Shown in pieces: positions 1-9,734 of a stretch of DNA of 64,000 nt (positions are counted from its first letter, which is position 1; each line of letters starts with the position of its first letter). Both the position numbers and the translations under genes were made by a program. The DNA comes from Corticibacter populi. Lineage in GTDB: Bacteria; Pseudomonadota; Gammaproteobacteria; Burkholderiales; Burkholderiaceae_C. The stretch covers positions 736,414 through 800,413 of the forward strand of contig NZ_SGWR01000002.1 of assembly GCF_004217315.1 (NCBI RefSeq), in the 5' to 3' direction. The notes under the pieces are model-generated. The model was given only the letters and a program-made list of their open reading frames with translations, was not told the origin of the DNA and did no database searches.

Positions 1-2118
1 TTCACCAAGGAGCGCCACGTGTTCGCCAACCTGGGCGACGGCACCTACTTCCACAGCGGCCTGCTGGCGATCCGCCAAAGCATCGCCGCCGACGTCAACA
101 TCACCTACAAGATCCTCTACAACAACGCCGTGGCCATGACCGGCGGCCAGCAGATCGGCGAGCGGCCCGAAGGTCATTCGGTGCTGCAGATCATGGCCAG
201 CGTGCTGGCCGAGGGCGCAGCCAAGGTGGTCATCGTCACCGACGAGCCCGACAAGTACGCGGGCGCACCGCTGGCACCAGGCGTGGCCGTGCACCACCGC
301 AACCGGCTCGATGCCATTCAGCGGGAACTGCGCGAGGTGGCCGGCACCAGCGTGCTGATCTACGACCAGACCTGCGCGACCGAAAAGCGCCGCCGCCGCA
401 AGCGCGGCACGCTGGCCGACCCGCCGCAGCGCGTGTTCATCAACGAGCGGGTCTGCGAGGGCTGCGGCGACTGCTCGGTGCAGTCGAACTGCCTCTCGGT
501 CGAGCCGCTGGAGACCGAATTCGGTCGCAAGCGGCGCATCAACCAGAGCAGTTGCAACAAGGATTTCTCCTGCGTCAAGGGCTTTTGCCCGAGCTTCGTC
601 ACTATCGAAGGCGGCCAGCTCAGGCGCAAAACCGGCAGCTCCGGCCATCCCGCCGCTGCAACCACCGCCGAAGCCGCGGCCGCAACGCCCGCGCTGGCCA
701 AGCTGCCGACCCTGGCTCAGCCACAGCTGCCACCATTGGCGCAGAGCGCCTGGGCCATCGTCGTCGCCGGCGTAGGCGGCACCGGCGTCATCACCATCGG
801 ACAACTGCTGGGCATGGCCGCGCACCTCGACGGCAAAGGCGTGGTCACGCAAGATGCAGGTGGTCTGGCGCAAAAGGGTGGCGCCACCTGGAGCCATGTG
901 CAGATCGCCCGCGCGCCCGAGTTCATCCACAGCACACGCGTCGATGCCGGCCATGCCGACCTGGTGATCGGCTGCGACGCCATCGTCGCCGCCAGCGCCG
1001 CCACGTTGGCGGTCATGCAGACCGGCCGCACCCAGGTGGTCCTGAACCGGCATGGCACGCCGACCGCCGCCTTCGTGCACGATCCCGGCTGGCGCTTTCC
1101 CGCTGCGGCGGCCGAAGCCGCCATCGGCCAGGCTATCGGCAAAGACGGCCTGAATGGCATCGACGCCGAGGAACTGGCCACCGGCCTGTTGGGCGACAGC
1201 ATCTACACCAACCCGCTGCTGCTTGGATTTGCCTGGCAATCGGGGCTGGTGCCGCTCTCGCATGCGGCGCTGATGCGCGCCATCGAACTCAACGCCGTGC
1301 AGGTCGAGAAGAACCAGGCCGCCTTCGAATGGGGCCGCCACGCCGCGGCCCACCGACCGGCCGTGCAGGCGCTGCTGACAGAGGTGGCACAGGCGGCGCA
1401 GCCGGCACCCACCTCGGCCCGGGTCATCCCGCTGGTGCGCCAATCCGCGCTGCAAAGCCTGATCGAGCAGCGCGCCGCCTTTCTGACGGACTATCAGAAT
1501 GCCGCCTATGCGCAGCGCTACCGGGACATGCTGGCGCGCGTACGCGCCATCGAAGGCCAAACCGATCGACTGACCAGCGCCGTGGCCCGCAACCTCTTCA
1601 AACTGATGGCCTACAAGGACGAATACGAAGTGGCCCGGCTCTACACCGATGGTCAGTTTGCCCGGCAGGTGGCGGCGCAGTTCGAAGGCGACTACCGGCT
1701 GCACTACCACCTGGCGCCGCCGCTGATGGGCCGCAGGAGCGCTCAGGGCCAGCCGGTCAAGCAGCGTTTCGGCCCGTGGCTGCGGCCCGCTCTGGCGGTG
1801 CTCGCGCGGCTGCGCTTCCTGCGCGGCAGCCGGCTCGACCCGTTCGGCCACACCGCCGAGCGGCGCCAGGAACGCGCGCTCATCGTCCAATACATCGGCA
1901 TGGTCGAGACGCTGCTGCAAGGCCTGGCTGCCACCGCCCACCAACCCATGCCCGGTGCGGCGCGTTGGGCGCTGGCGGTGCGCATCGCCAGCGTGCCCGA
2001 GCAGATCCGTGGCTACGGTCACGTCAAGGCCGCGGCGCTGGAGCGCGCACAGGCCCTGTGGCAGGAGCTCTGGGGCGAGTGGCAGGCCGCCGAGCAAACA
2101 CCCAGCAAGGTCGCCTGA
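1..2118 (+). CDS. Indolepyruvate:ferredoxin oxidoreductase, fused (3' part only)
   Basis: The reading frame is open from base 1, so the gene begins upstream of the window and only about 705 C-terminal residues are seen. The family oxidatively decarboxylates aryl-pyruvates from aromatic amino acids to aryl-acetyl-CoA with ferredoxin as acceptor. Visible parts are the end of the thiamine-diphosphate alpha region, a cysteine-rich iron-sulfur segment (RVCEGCGDCSVQSNC, then SSCNKDFSCVKGFCPS), an Ala/Pro-rich linker, and a gamma/beta domain starting AGVGGTGVITIGQ. Having both regions in one chain matches the long fused form common in Proteobacteria. It ends convergently with the DUF1841 gene. Confidence 0.9.
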   Translation, partial: FTKERHVFANLGDGTYFHSGLLAIRQSIAADVNITYKILYNNAVAMTGGQQIGERPEGHSVLQIMASVLAEGAAKVVIVTDEPDKYAGAPLAPGVAVHHRNRLDAIQRELREVAGTSVLIYDQTCATEKRRRRKRGTLADPPQRVFINERVCEGCGDCSVQSNCLSVEPLETEFGRKRRINQSSCNKDFSCVKGFCPSFVTIEGGQLRRKTGSSGHPAAATTAEAAAATPALAKLPTLAQPQLPPLAQSAWAIVVAGVGGTGVITIGQLLGMAAHLDGKGVVTQDAGGLAQKGGATWSHVQIARAPEFIHSTRVDAGHADLVIGCDAIVAASAATLAVMQTGRTQVVLNRHGTPTAAFVHDPGWRFPAAAAEAAIGQAIGKDGLNGIDAEELATGLLGDSIYTNPLLLGFAWQSGLVPLSHAALMRAIELNAVQVEKNQAAFEWGRHAAAHRPAVQALLTEVAQAAQPAPTSARVIPLVRQSALQSLIEQRAAFLTDYQNAAYAQRYRDMLARVRAIEGQTDRLTSAVARNLFKLMAYKDEYEVARLYTDGQFARQVAAQFEGDYRLHYHLAPPLMGRRSAQGQPVKQRFGPWLRPALAVLARLRFLRGSRLDPFGHTAERRQERALIVQYIGMVETLLQGLAATAHQPMPGAARWALAVRIASVPEQIRGYGHVKAAALERAQALWQELWGEWQAAEQTPSKVA

Positions 2119-2137
2119 AGGGGACGCGCAGTCTTTC

Positions 2138-2168
2138 AGAACCTGTTTGCGATCTTCTCGTGGGCCAC
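2138..2168. repeat. Dispersed 31-base repeat, copy 1
   Basis: Lies in the short gap between convergent genes. It matches 25 of 31 positions of the segment at 20639-20669, by my hand alignment; both contain GCGATCTT and end in CCAC. Both copies sit just after a gene end. Function unknown. Confidence 0.35.
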
Positions 2169-2200
2169 CTTGAAACAGCGCAGGGCGCCAGCGCGCAGGG

Positions 2201-2638
2201 TCAATCCCGAGTGGCGCGGCGCTGCACACAGGCCACGTACGACGCGCCATCGGGCGGGCGCTGGTTCACCTGGCTTTGCCACAGCATGTCCTGCAGGCAC
2301 TCCATCGCGGCATGGTGCGCCTCGTGCAGCGAATCCAGCCGATTCGTCAGCAGTTCGACCGCCTGGCGGATGCCCGGCGGCTGGTCGATGCTGCACTGCT
2401 CGCTGATCGACAAATGCATCGAGAGGTGCAGGAACGGATTGCTGCGCCCATCCCGCGAGGCATCGTAATTACGCGCCACCGCCGCCTCGACATCGGCGAG
2501 ATCGGCATGGTACTCGGGATGCTCGGCAATCCACAGGCTCGCCAGCGTCTCGATGGCCTCCATCGGCGCGCCCGCCTGTGCCTTGGCATGGACGCTGCAA
2601 AAGAAACGGCGCACGTCTTCCTGGGAGGGGGCGAACAT
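2201..2638 (-). CDS. DUF1841 family protein
   Basis: A 145-residue cytoplasmic protein that matches the DUF1841 family from start to end: an MFAPSQEDVRRFF opening, then WIAEHPEYHADL, NPFLHLSMHLSISEQ, IDQPPGIRQA and a C-terminal HEAHHAAMECLQDMLW. The family is common in beta- and gammaproteobacteria and has no established function. The conserved histidines (HPEYH, HLSMHL, HEAHH) could bind metal, but that is inference. It is transcribed toward the indolepyruvate oxidoreductase and away from the pilin operon. The ATG at 2638 fits the family's usual start. Confidence 0.85.
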   Translation of the reverse strand: MFAPSQEDVRRFFCSVHAKAQAGAPMEAIETLASLWIAEHPEYHADLADVEAAVARNYDASRDGRSNPFLHLSMHLSISEQCSIDQPPGIRQAVELLTNRLDSLHEAHHAAMECLQDMLWQSQVNQRPPDGASYVACVQRRATRD

Positions 2639-2786
2639 GAAAACGAAACTCCTGATTCAAATGAGGGCCGAATCCGGCCAGCGCATGTCAACGCCGCAAA
2701 CCTCCTCGACTCCGGCAAGTGTATGCGAACCATGCCTCTCCCAGCATTGCCAGCAAACGTCAAGCCGATGTCACTCAGCCACACAA

Positions 2787-2802
2787 TGGGCCACGCTTTG
2801 CA
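2787..2802 (+). promoter_or_regulatory. Candidate sigma-54 promoter for the minor-pilin operon
   Basis: TGGGCCACGCTTTGCA has the GG and GC dinucleotides separated by exactly 10 bases and a full TTGCA -12 element, as in the TGGCAC-N5-TTGCA consensus. It ends 75 bases before the first operon gene. The sigma-54 activator PilR is encoded in this window at 35.4 kb, which makes the site biologically sensible. Found by eye; no score computed. Confidence 0.5.
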
Positions 2803-2877
2803 TCGTCTGGCGGACCGATGGCACCGTTCATCGCGCATTGGATGCATTGATTGCACTAGGTTGCAAGAATTTACTTC

Positions 2878-3384
2878 ATGCAAAACCGCACCTCATCTCG
2901 CCCCATGCTGCCTGCACACGCACCGCCACGCACTCCCAGCCATCGGCCGATAGGCGGTTTCACCCTCATCGAAGTGCTGGTCACCGTTGCCATTCTTGGC
3001 ATCCTGGCCGGCTTGGCAGCACCTTCCTTCAAGGCCCTGATTGAGCGCTATCAGGTGCGGACTGCGCGGGAAGACCTCGTCGCATCCATTTATCTGGCCC
3101 GCTCAGAAGCCATCAGGCGCGGTGGCGATGTCACCCTGGAAGCCTGCGATGACGATGCGGATTGCGCCTGGGAAATCGCCGCGGGAGGAAACAGCATCCA
3201 GCAAAGCCAGAAACTCCACGCCATCTCCGTCACCATTCCGGACGATGTGGTGTTCGACCGCTGGGGTCTAGCCAGCAGTTGCCATGTCTTCAAGATCGAG
3301 CACGACAGGAACAACACCATTGAACAGGAGTTCCACATCATCCGTACTGGCACGCTCGGTGACGGGGCTTGCCCAACAACATGA
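2878..3384 (+). CDS. fimT: Type IV minor pilin, FimT/FimU (GspH) type
   Basis: A 168-residue prepilin. After a long basic leader (about 26 residues) comes the class III cleavage motif GGFTLIEVLVTVAILGILAG with Glu5, the site used by PilD peptidase and methylase. A GspH-like head follows ([12 protein letters not shown] is characteristic), with several cysteines (CDDDADC, CHVF, ACPTT). It is the first gene of the six-gene cluster and probably part of the minor-pilin complex that primes pilus assembly. Its TGA overlaps the ATG of pilV (ATGA), suggesting translational coupling. A downstream ATG at 2905 is also possible. Confidence 0.85.
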   Translation: MQNRTSSRPMLPAHAPPRTPSHRPIGGFTLIEVLVTVAILGILAGLAAPSFKALIERYQVRTAREDLVASIYLARSEAIRRGGDVTLEACDDDADCAWEIAAGGNSIQQSQKLHAISVTIPDDVVFDRWGLASSCHVFKIEHDRNNTIEQEFHIIRTGTLGDGACPTT

Positions 3385-3998
3385 GGACCGCCATGAAACA
3401 GCCTTCTCATCGGCCCCATGCCGGCCACGCAGCGCCGGCTACACAGCACGGCCTGACGCTGATCGAGTCACTGGTGGCCATCATCATCCTCGGCCTTGGC
3501 GTGCTGGCTCTGCTGGGCGTGCAGCTCTCGACACTGGCCGAAACCCAGAACAGCACCCGCCGCGCCCACGCCATCCGCATCATGGAAGACCTCTCCGAGC
3601 GCATCAAAAGCAATCCGGGAGGCTTCGCGCAGCTGGGCAGCTATGTGCTGACCGACTGGGTGGAGGACGAAGACGACCTGCCCACGGCAACCACCTCCTG
3701 CGCAGCAGCCAACAGCAGTGCTCGCCCCTGCAGCGCCAGCCAACTGGCCGCTTGGGACCTGCGCGACTGGGCCGAGGCCGCGCGGCTCTCGCTGCCCGCC
3801 GGCACGCAACTGCGCACCTTCCTCTCCAGCACCGAAAGCGATGCCAGCAACCGGCGCCAGCTCGGCATCATGATCGGCTGGCCGTTGCTGGAGCGCACCG
3901 GCGAGGCCACCTCCGACCTCGACCGCGCGAACGTCAAGGCCAGCGACATCGCCTGCCCGGATGGCCTGTTGTGCCATGTGATCTACGTCCAACCCTGA
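3381..3998 (+). CDS. pilV: Type IV pilus minor pilin PilV
   Basis: A 205-residue prepilin with the N-terminal motif HGLTLIESLVAIIILGLGVLA, followed by the PilV-type segment RAHAIRIMEDLSERIKSNPGGF. PilV joins FimT, PilW, PilX and PilY1 in the tip/initiation complex. I chose the ATG at 3381 because it overlaps the preceding stop; an in-frame TTG at 3369 and an ATG at 3393 are alternatives. The head carries a cysteine pair (SCAAANSSARPC) and another near the end (IACPDGLLC), which could form disulfide loops in the periplasm. Confidence 0.85.
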   Translation: MRTAMKQPSHRPHAGHAAPATQHGLTLIESLVAIIILGLGVLALLGVQLSTLAETQNSTRRAHAIRIMEDLSERIKSNPGGFAQLGSYVLTDWVEDEDDLPTATTSCAAANSSARPCSASQLAAWDLRDWAEAARLSLPAGTQLRTFLSSTESDASNRRQLGIMIGWPLLERTGEATSDLDRANVKASDIACPDGLLCHVIYVQP

Positions 3999-4010
3999 AC
4001 CGTGCACCCC

Positions 4011-4772
4011 ATGCGCAACATGCAAACACACCGCACCATCAGCCCGTTCAGCATGCAACGGCAGCAAGGCTTCACCCTTCTGGAGCTGATCGTCGGCATG
4101 GTCATCGGACTGCTCATCATCGCCGCTGCGCTGGGTACGCTGATGCTCACTCGCAGCACCTCCGCCACTACCAGCGACCTGACGCAACTGCAGCAACAGG
4201 CCGCTTACGCACTGCGCGTCATCGGGCTGCAAATCCGGCAAGGCGGGGCCTATGAGCCAGTTGAATCCGGCAATACCTCCGAGGCCATCACCTTCGCCGA
4301 CTACGCCAATGTCAGCATTCTCGTCAACAACGACACCGACGACCGCCTGACGATCCTGACGCAGACGCCCAATGCCGAGTTCCTGCGCCGCGACTGCCTG
4401 GGCAATGACGTCAGTACCAGCGAGTTGACCAGCATCTTCGACCTCAACAACGGCAGCCTGCGCTGCGGCAATAGCGCTGACACGCTCCAGCCCGTCATCG
4501 GCGGCGTGACCGACTTTCAAGTGCGCTACCGCAACTACAGCGTCAACGCAGCTGGCCAGTACAGCTTCGGCATCAGCGACACACCAGCGACCACCACCGA
4601 CACCACCGGCGTGGCCGCCATCGAGATCTGCCTTGAACTGGAAGGCGCCGAACGCATGCCGGAGTCACAGGCCACCTACACCAATTGCGAAGGCGAGGAC
4701 GACGCCGAAATGGGCGACCGCATTCGCCGTGTCTTCCGCAATGTCTACAGCCTGCGCGTGCGCGGTGCCTGA
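4011..4772 (+). CDS. pilW: Type IV pilus minor pilin PilW
   Basis: About 253 residues. The prepilin motif QGFTLLELIVGMVIGLLII is followed by a PilW-type head with QQQAAYALRVIGLQIRQGG, typical of the family. It sits between pilV and pilX in the conserved order and is only 12 bases from the pilV stop. Starts at GTG 4002, ATG 4011 and ATG 4020 are all in frame and none has a clear ribosome site, so the start is uncertain; coupling from pilV may supply ribosomes. It encodes a periplasmic/inner-membrane pilus assembly component. Confidence 0.85.
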   Translation: MRNMQTHRTISPFSMQRQQGFTLLELIVGMVIGLLIIAAALGTLMLTRSTSATTSDLTQLQQQAAYALRVIGLQIRQGGAYEPVESGNTSEAITFADYANVSILVNNDTDDRLTILTQTPNAEFLRRDCLGNDVSTSELTSIFDLNNGSLRCGNSADTLQPVIGGVTDFQVRYRNYSVNAAGQYSFGISDTPATTTDTTGVAAIEICLELEGAERMPESQATYTNCEGEDDAEMGDRIRRVFRNVYSLRVRGA

Positions 4773-4783
4773 GGAACAGAGCG

Positions 4784-5653
4784 ATGCATACCACTGAACC
4801 CACACCCACCCCGAAGGCCCCCCAGGCTATGGCCCGGCAGTATCGCGCTCTGCGGTACCCACAGCGCGGCATTGCTCTTTTCATCGTCATGGTGCTGGTG
4901 CTGCTGACCTCCCTGCTGGTGTTGTGGGCCACCCGCAGCGCCCTGCTCAATGAAATGGTCACCGGCAACGATGCCGACTACCAGCGCGCCTTCGAGGCCG
5001 CCCAGGCCATGCTGCGCGACGCCGAACTCGACATCATGGGCGTACGCGCCAATGGCACCACCACCATTCCACGCTGCGGGGAAACCGGCGCCAGCGCCAG
5101 CTGCCGCCCCGCCGCACTGCCTGCGAACATCGTCGTCACCGGTAATGCCCCCACGCTGTACTTCCCATCCAGCTACAGCCTGGACGACGACGATGGCGGC
5201 GACCTGGTCGTGCTCGAAGGCCTGATGCCCAGGTTCAAAGAGTTCCCCAATGGCGGATGCCTTGCTGCCATCTGTACCGGTGGTGTCACACGCATCGACA
5301 ACCCTGGCGGCACCGAGAACACCTTCTGGGCAAACGCAGACCTTCTCGAGGAAATGAAGGCCAGTGCAGCGTCCTACGGCCAGTACACCGGCGCCCAGAT
5401 CGGCGATGAGGACAAAAACGGCGCGAACCCGCTCCTTCGCGACAGCGCCTGGTACTGGGTCGAGCCGCTGCTCTACGAAGCCAGCCTCTCCGCCGATGCC
5501 GCCAGCCGTTTCGCACCACGCGGCGGCGGCACGGGCAATACCACCGGCATCGTCTACCGCATCACCGCCTATGCCGAGGGCCGCAAACCCGGCACCCGGA
5601 TCGTGCTGCAGAACATCTTCGTCAAGCAGGCCGTGGCACCGGCCGACTCCTGA
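4784..5653 (+). CDS. pilX: Type IV pilus assembly protein PilX
   Basis: A 289-residue protein with an N-terminal membrane helix (RGIALFIVMVLVLLTSLLVL) and then the PilX signature NEMVTGNDADYQRAFEAAQA. As usual for PilX, the helix lacks the canonical Glu5 context. The ATG at 4784 is chosen over a longer frame because it follows a GAGGAA ribosome site directly after the pilW stop. In known systems PilX cooperates with PilY1. The head contains paired cysteines (CGETGASASC and CLAAIC). Confidence 0.85.
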   Translation: MHTTEPTPTPKAPQAMARQYRALRYPQRGIALFIVMVLVLLTSLLVLWATRSALLNEMVTGNDADYQRAFEAAQAMLRDAELDIMGVRANGTTTIPRCGETGASASCRPAALPANIVVTGNAPTLYFPSSYSLDDDDGGDLVVLEGLMPRFKEFPNGGCLAAICTGGVTRIDNPGGTENTFWANADLLEEMKASAASYGQYTGAQIGDEDKNGANPLLRDSAWYWVEPLLYEASLSADAASRFAPRGGGTGNTTGIVYRITAYAEGRKPGTRIVLQNIFVKQAVAPADS

Positions 5654-5701
5654 ACACTCGAAACCCATTTTTCATGCGCCTGACCCCAGAGGGAATCCAA
5701 A

Positions 5702-8700
5702 ATGAAAAACCATCCAACAGCCACATTTGCCCGGACCATCATCGGCATGGCGATCATCGCCGCCTGGATGCCAAACGCCTGGGCCGATGATCTGAATTTC
5801 AGCTATGCCCCGGCATCGAATACGCACAAGCCACCTGCGCCGAACGTGATCATTTCGGTAGATGATTCGGGGAGTATGGCTACCAAAGATTCTGGCAGCA
5901 GCAAAACGAGAATGCAGGTTTTGAAAGATGCGCTGAACGAGACATTCACCGCAGACAATGTGCCTAATGATGCCATACGCATTGGCTGGATGAGCATGAA
6001 TGCCAAAACGACCTCAGGCAGAACAACCACCTATCCCGGCACGGAACCCACCATCAAGATTCTTGACTCAACGGTTCGGACGGAGTTTTTCAATTGGATC
6101 ACGGGACTGACTCCAGAAGGAGGAACACCCGCGCACCGCATGCTATACCGCGCTGGTGAATACCTGAAAAACAATACGGCCGCCTGGGCCTCATATCCGA
6201 GTGGGAGTGTTCCAGCAGGGAAAAACCAGCAATATCTCGGATGCCGCCGTTCATACAATGTATTCCTGACGGACGGCTCATGGAACTTTCCAGACATGGC
6301 AGATGGCACCAATCTGACCACATATGGCCCAAGCTGGCTGAGACAAGTGGCAAGCCTTGCGAATTTGACTGATATTGGAAATGCCGATGGAAAAGAAAAC
6401 CAGATTTTTCCAGATGGGACTGCGTATGATCCCTCTTCCGATCAAACAAAAATATACAGCGACAAGTATGGTGCTGTTTCTGCCACCGTTTCATACAACG
6501 GCGCGGTCACTGCACTTACGGACTGGTCAGCCACACGAATCAGCAAGCCGTCCAGTGCCAGTAACTATGAAAATCAGAGCGATAGTTATGGCCCTCTCTA
6601 CTCCTGCCAAGAGGAAAACAATGGGAGAAGCGGCACCAGGCGGCAATACAGATGGACTTGCATCGCCCGTGGGGCCCCAACAGCATTCAGCAGCTATCCG
6701 ACCCTGTCGGACTTGGCATTCTATTATTGGGCTACAGACCTTCAGCCCCAAATTGCTGCTGCCAACGGGGGTGAATATACCCTTGACCCCCAAATCAGGC
6801 ACAGCGGGGTGGAAAACATTGGCGGGTCTGGCAAAACGCTCGCTTTGCAAGAGTATTGGAACCCAAAGAACAACCCGGCAACCTGGCCTCATATGACCAT
6901 GTTTACCGTCGGTTTCGGGCCAGGCGCCCAAATCGACAAGCCCGATTTTGGTTCGGACACTTGGACAGGCGGCGATTATCAAAACCTACTGCTGGGCAAT
7001 TCCACGACTGCGGACGACAAAAAATGGGGGGATCCTGAGCTTTCCGTGAGTACCAGCGGAGGTCACGATGGAGTGGGTCGGCGGGCCGAATTGTGGCATG
7101 CCGCCATCAACAGCCGCGGCACCTTCGTTCCCGTCACGCAAGCTGACCAACTGGTCACGGCATTCAAGACCATCCTGAACCAGATCATCTCAGACAACAC
7201 CAAACCGATGACCTCGGTCACGCTGACGGCCAACACGCTGCGGCTGGATTCGAACATGTACGTCAGCAGCTACGACCCGGCCAACTGGACGGGCACCGTA
7301 ACGGCCTACGCCGTCGATGCCGGCACCGGTGCCGTCAACAATGCATCGGTGTGGAGCAGTGCGGCAAAGATGGATGCAAGTACGAACTTCCACAGTTCCC
7401 GCAAGGTCTTCTCGCACAATGGCAGCCAAGGTATCGAGTTCAAATGGAACAGTCTCAGCCAGGCCCAGAAGAACACGCTGAAGGGTGGCAGCAACGCCAG
7501 CGACACCGTTGGACAAGACCGGTTGAACTACCTGCGGGGCCAGAATGTCAGCAGCCTGCGTCAGCGCAACTCGATCCATGGCGACATCGTCAATTCGAGG
7601 ATCTGGTACTACAACGGCGATGCCGCCTATCTGAAGAAGCAGAACAAGACAACGGTTGCCGCCGAGCAGCGCAAGATGCTTTATGTGGGTGCCAACGACG
7701 GCATGCTGCACGGCTTCAACCCCAATACCGGCGCCGAGGTGCTGGCCTACGTGCCGCGCGGGCTCTATGACAAGCTGCCGGCACTGACCACGACCGACTA
7801 CGTGCACCAGTACTACGTCGATGGCTCGCCGTTCGTCGCTGAAGTCGACACCACGCCCTCGGCGGCCGCCAAGGACAAGGTCTGGAAGGACTATCTCGTC
7901 GGCACCCTGGGAGCAGGCGGCAAGGGCTACTTCATCCTGGACGTAACCGACCCGGCATCGTTCGCCCCTGGCAACGTCAAACTGGACGTGACCGACACGG
8001 CGGATGCGGACATCGGCTACATCTTCAGCGAGCCCGTGGCCGAGCAGGCCAGCGCCACCCGCGCCACGCAGTTGACCCGCCTCAATGATGGCCGCTGGGC
8101 TTTCGTGACTGGCAATGGATACAACAGCACCAACCAGAATTCGGTCCTGCTGATCCAGTATCTGGATGGCACACTGATGAAGCTGACCGCAACACCCGCC
8201 AGCAAAACCGCCGGCAATGGCCTTTCGGCACCGCGGCTGATCGATCTCACGGGCGATGGCGTTCCGGACGTGGCCTACGCCGGCGACCTGAGCGGCAATC
8301 TCTGGAAGTTCAACCTGAGCTGCGCGGCAGACAAAATGGGCGGCGAGAGCTGCGCCGGTGATTTTGGCGTGTCCCTGGGCGGCCAGCCACTCTTCACCAC
8401 CAAGGACAACCAGCCCATCACGACGGCACCGGCCTTCATCCAACACAGCAGCGCGCCCGGCCTGATGCTGACCTTCGGCACGGGTCAGAACCTGACCAAC
8501 GAGGATCGCACCACAACCTACCAGCAGACCTTGTACGGCATCCATGACCGCGCCAAATGGAAAGCGGTTTCCGGTGGTGCCCTGCAATGGCAGGAATGGC
8601 AGGAGAGCGATGCCGAGTACCAGTACCAGACCAGCACCTACCCCATTGCGCTGAGTGAGCTGCAGGCCATGACATTGACGGCCAACCAAGCGGCAACGGC

Positions 8701-9172
8701 CTGGACGGTCACGGGTGACGTGGACTATGTCAACCGCACCACGGTGAATGATGACGGGGAGTCGGTCGAAATACCGGGCACCTTCAAGAAAGGCTGGTAC
8801 CTCGATCTTCCTGTCACCAAGTCCCGGGTGCTGCGCGACATCGAATGGATTCAGGGCAACTGGTTCCGGGTCCGGTTCACTGTGCCGGCGGAAGGCGGCG
8901 CGGGCGGCACGACCGATCTGGAAGAAACCTGCGAGCCGGTGTACAGCAGCAAGGAGGACTATGTCGGCATCTTCAGCGCGATATCAGGGCGCTCACTCAA
9001 CCTCAACGACGAGGGCGGCTTCCGCGAAGACCCATCCCAGGGCCTGTCGATTTATGTCAGTGATGGCGAAGGAGGCCAGAAGCCCGTCACACCACCGGAC
9101 ATTCCAAAGGATGAGGACTTCCCAAGCACCGGCTCGACCGGTCTGACGCCAACCTGGCGGCAGATTCAATAA
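5702..9172 (+). CDS. pilY1: PilY1/PilC-type pilus tip adhesin
   Basis: A 1156-residue exported protein with a signal peptide ending near AWADD. The N-terminal half has a von Willebrand A-like region with a MIDAS-type SVDDSGSM near residue 52. The C-terminal half is the PilC/PilY1 beta-propeller ([17 protein letters not shown] near residue 660) with an Asp-rich calcium-type loop DLTGDGVPD near residue 848. PilY1 caps the pilus and supports adhesion, mechanosensing and assembly. Bases 5.8-7.05 kb are visibly richer in A+T than the rest of the operon, suggesting a recombined N-terminal domain. A GAGGGA-type ribosome site precedes the ATG. Confidence 0.9.
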   Translation: MKNHPTATFARTIIGMAIIAAWMPNAWADDLNFSYAPASNTHKPPAPNVIISVDDSGSMATKDSGSSKTRMQVLKDALNETFTADNVPNDAIRIGWMSMNAKTTSGRTTTYPGTEPTIKILDSTVRTEFFNWITGLTPEGGTPAHRMLYRAGEYLKNNTAAWASYPSGSVPAGKNQQYLGCRRSYNVFLTDGSWNFPDMADGTNLTTYGPSWLRQVASLANLTDIGNADGKENQIFPDGTAYDPSSDQTKIYSDKYGAVSATVSYNGAVTALTDWSATRISKPSSASNYENQSDSYGPLYSCQEENNGRSGTRRQYRWTCIARGAPTAFSSYPTLSDLAFYYWATDLQPQIAAANGGEYTLDPQIRHSGVENIGGSGKTLALQEYWNPKNNPATWPHMTMFTVGFGPGAQIDKPDFGSDTWTGGDYQNLLLGNSTTADDKKWGDPELSVSTSGGHDGVGRRAELWHAAINSRGTFVPVTQADQLVTAFKTILNQIISDNTKPMTSVTLTANTLRLDSNMYVSSYDPANWTGTVTAYAVDAGTGAVNNASVWSSAAKMDASTNFHSSRKVFSHNGSQGIEFKWNSLSQAQKNTLKGGSNASDTVGQDRLNYLRGQNVSSLRQRNSIHGDIVNSRIWYYNGDAAYLKKQNKTTVAAEQRKMLYVGANDGMLHGFNPNTGAEVLAYVPRGLYDKLPALTTTDYVHQYYVDGSPFVAEVDTTPSAAAKDKVWKDYLVGTLGAGGKGYFILDVTDPASFAPGNVKLDVTDTADADIGYIFSEPVAEQASATRATQLTRLNDGRWAFVTGNGYNSTNQNSVLLIQYLDGTLMKLTATPASKTAGNGLSAPRLIDLTGDGVPDVAYAGDLSGNLWKFNLSCAADKMGGESCAGDFGVSLGGQPLFTTKDNQPITTAPAFIQHSSAPGLMLTFGTGQNLTNEDRTTTYQQTLYGIHDRAKWKAVSGGALQWQEWQESDAEYQYQTSTYPIALSELQAMTLTANQAATAWTVTGDVDYVNRTTVNDDGESVEIPGTFKKGWYLDLPVTKSRVLRDIEWIQGNWFRVRFTVPAEGGAGGTTDLEETCEPVYSSKEDYVGIFSAISGRSLNLNDEGGFREDPSQGLSIYVSDGEGGQKPVTPPDIPKDEDFPSTGSTGLTPTWRQIQ

Positions 9173-9179
9173 CCAAGAG

Positions 9180-9221
9180 ACGGGCCCATGCACTGCCCAA
9201 AACGGAGGTGCATGGGCCTGT
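9180..9221. terminator. Long hairpin between pilY1 and pilE
   Basis: The arms GGCCCATGCAC (9183-9193) and GTGCATGGGCC (9208-9218) are perfectly complementary around a 14-base loop; the stem extends to 14 pairs with one G-U. No U-run follows, so it may be an RNA-processing or stability element that raises pilE expression over the upstream genes, or a weak terminator. Confidence 0.5.
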
Positions 9222-9248
9222 TGGGCCGCAGCCCTGAAAAAGAAAACC

Positions 9249-9689
9249 ATGACCATCCCACCCAAATCCGTCCGCACGCATGCCCATGGCTTCACATTGA
9301 TCGAAGTCATGATCGTCGTGGCCATCATCGGCATCCTGGCCGCCATTGCCATTCCCAATTACCAGGAATATGTACGCAAGAGCCGCCGTGCTGAAGCCCG
9401 CGCCGCTCTGATGAAAGCCGCCCAATGGCTGGAACAGGGCATGACGGCCACAGGCTCATACTCCGCCACGGCCGATTTCCCCGCGCCGCTCAAATCCGTC
9501 GAATCAGAGGGCTATGCCATCTCCTACGTGCAGCAAAATGCGGGCAGAAGCTACACCCTGACAGCCACGCGTCAGAATGCCCAGGCAACGGACAAGTGCG
9601 GCAACCTGACCTTGACCAATGCAGGTGTCAAAGGCATTGCCAACAAGCCTTCCGGTTCGACTGCCACGACCACCGAATGCTGGAGCTGA
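9249..9689 (+). CDS. pilE: Type IV pilin PilE
   Basis: A 146-residue prepilin: leader through HAHG, then [20 protein letters not shown] with Glu5, the [10 protein letters not shown] segment, and a C-terminal disulfide region between CGNLTLTN and the final TECWS. The compact head and Cys-Cys D-region resemble PilE, the minor pilin at the end of fimT-pilY1 clusters, and do not rule out a major pilin. A 76-base gap with a large hairpin separates it from pilY1. A weak purine tract (GAAAAAGAAAA) precedes the ATG. Confidence 0.85.
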   Translation: MTIPPKSVRTHAHGFTLIEVMIVVAIIGILAAIAIPNYQEYVRKSRRAEARAALMKAAQWLEQGMTATGSYSATADFPAPLKSVESEGYAISYVQQNAGRSYTLTATRQNAQATDKCGNLTLTNAGVKGIANKPSGSTATTTECWS

Positions 9690-9734
9690 CCAAGGCGCCA
9701 GCCGTCCATACCTCGGGAATCCCATTCAGGCCCA

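Noticed and set aside
2815-2838. A second -24/-12 element (TGGCACCGTTCATCGC) upstream of fimT
   Set aside because: The GG-GC spacing is 11, not 10, and there is no TTGC; the upstream site at 2787 is better.
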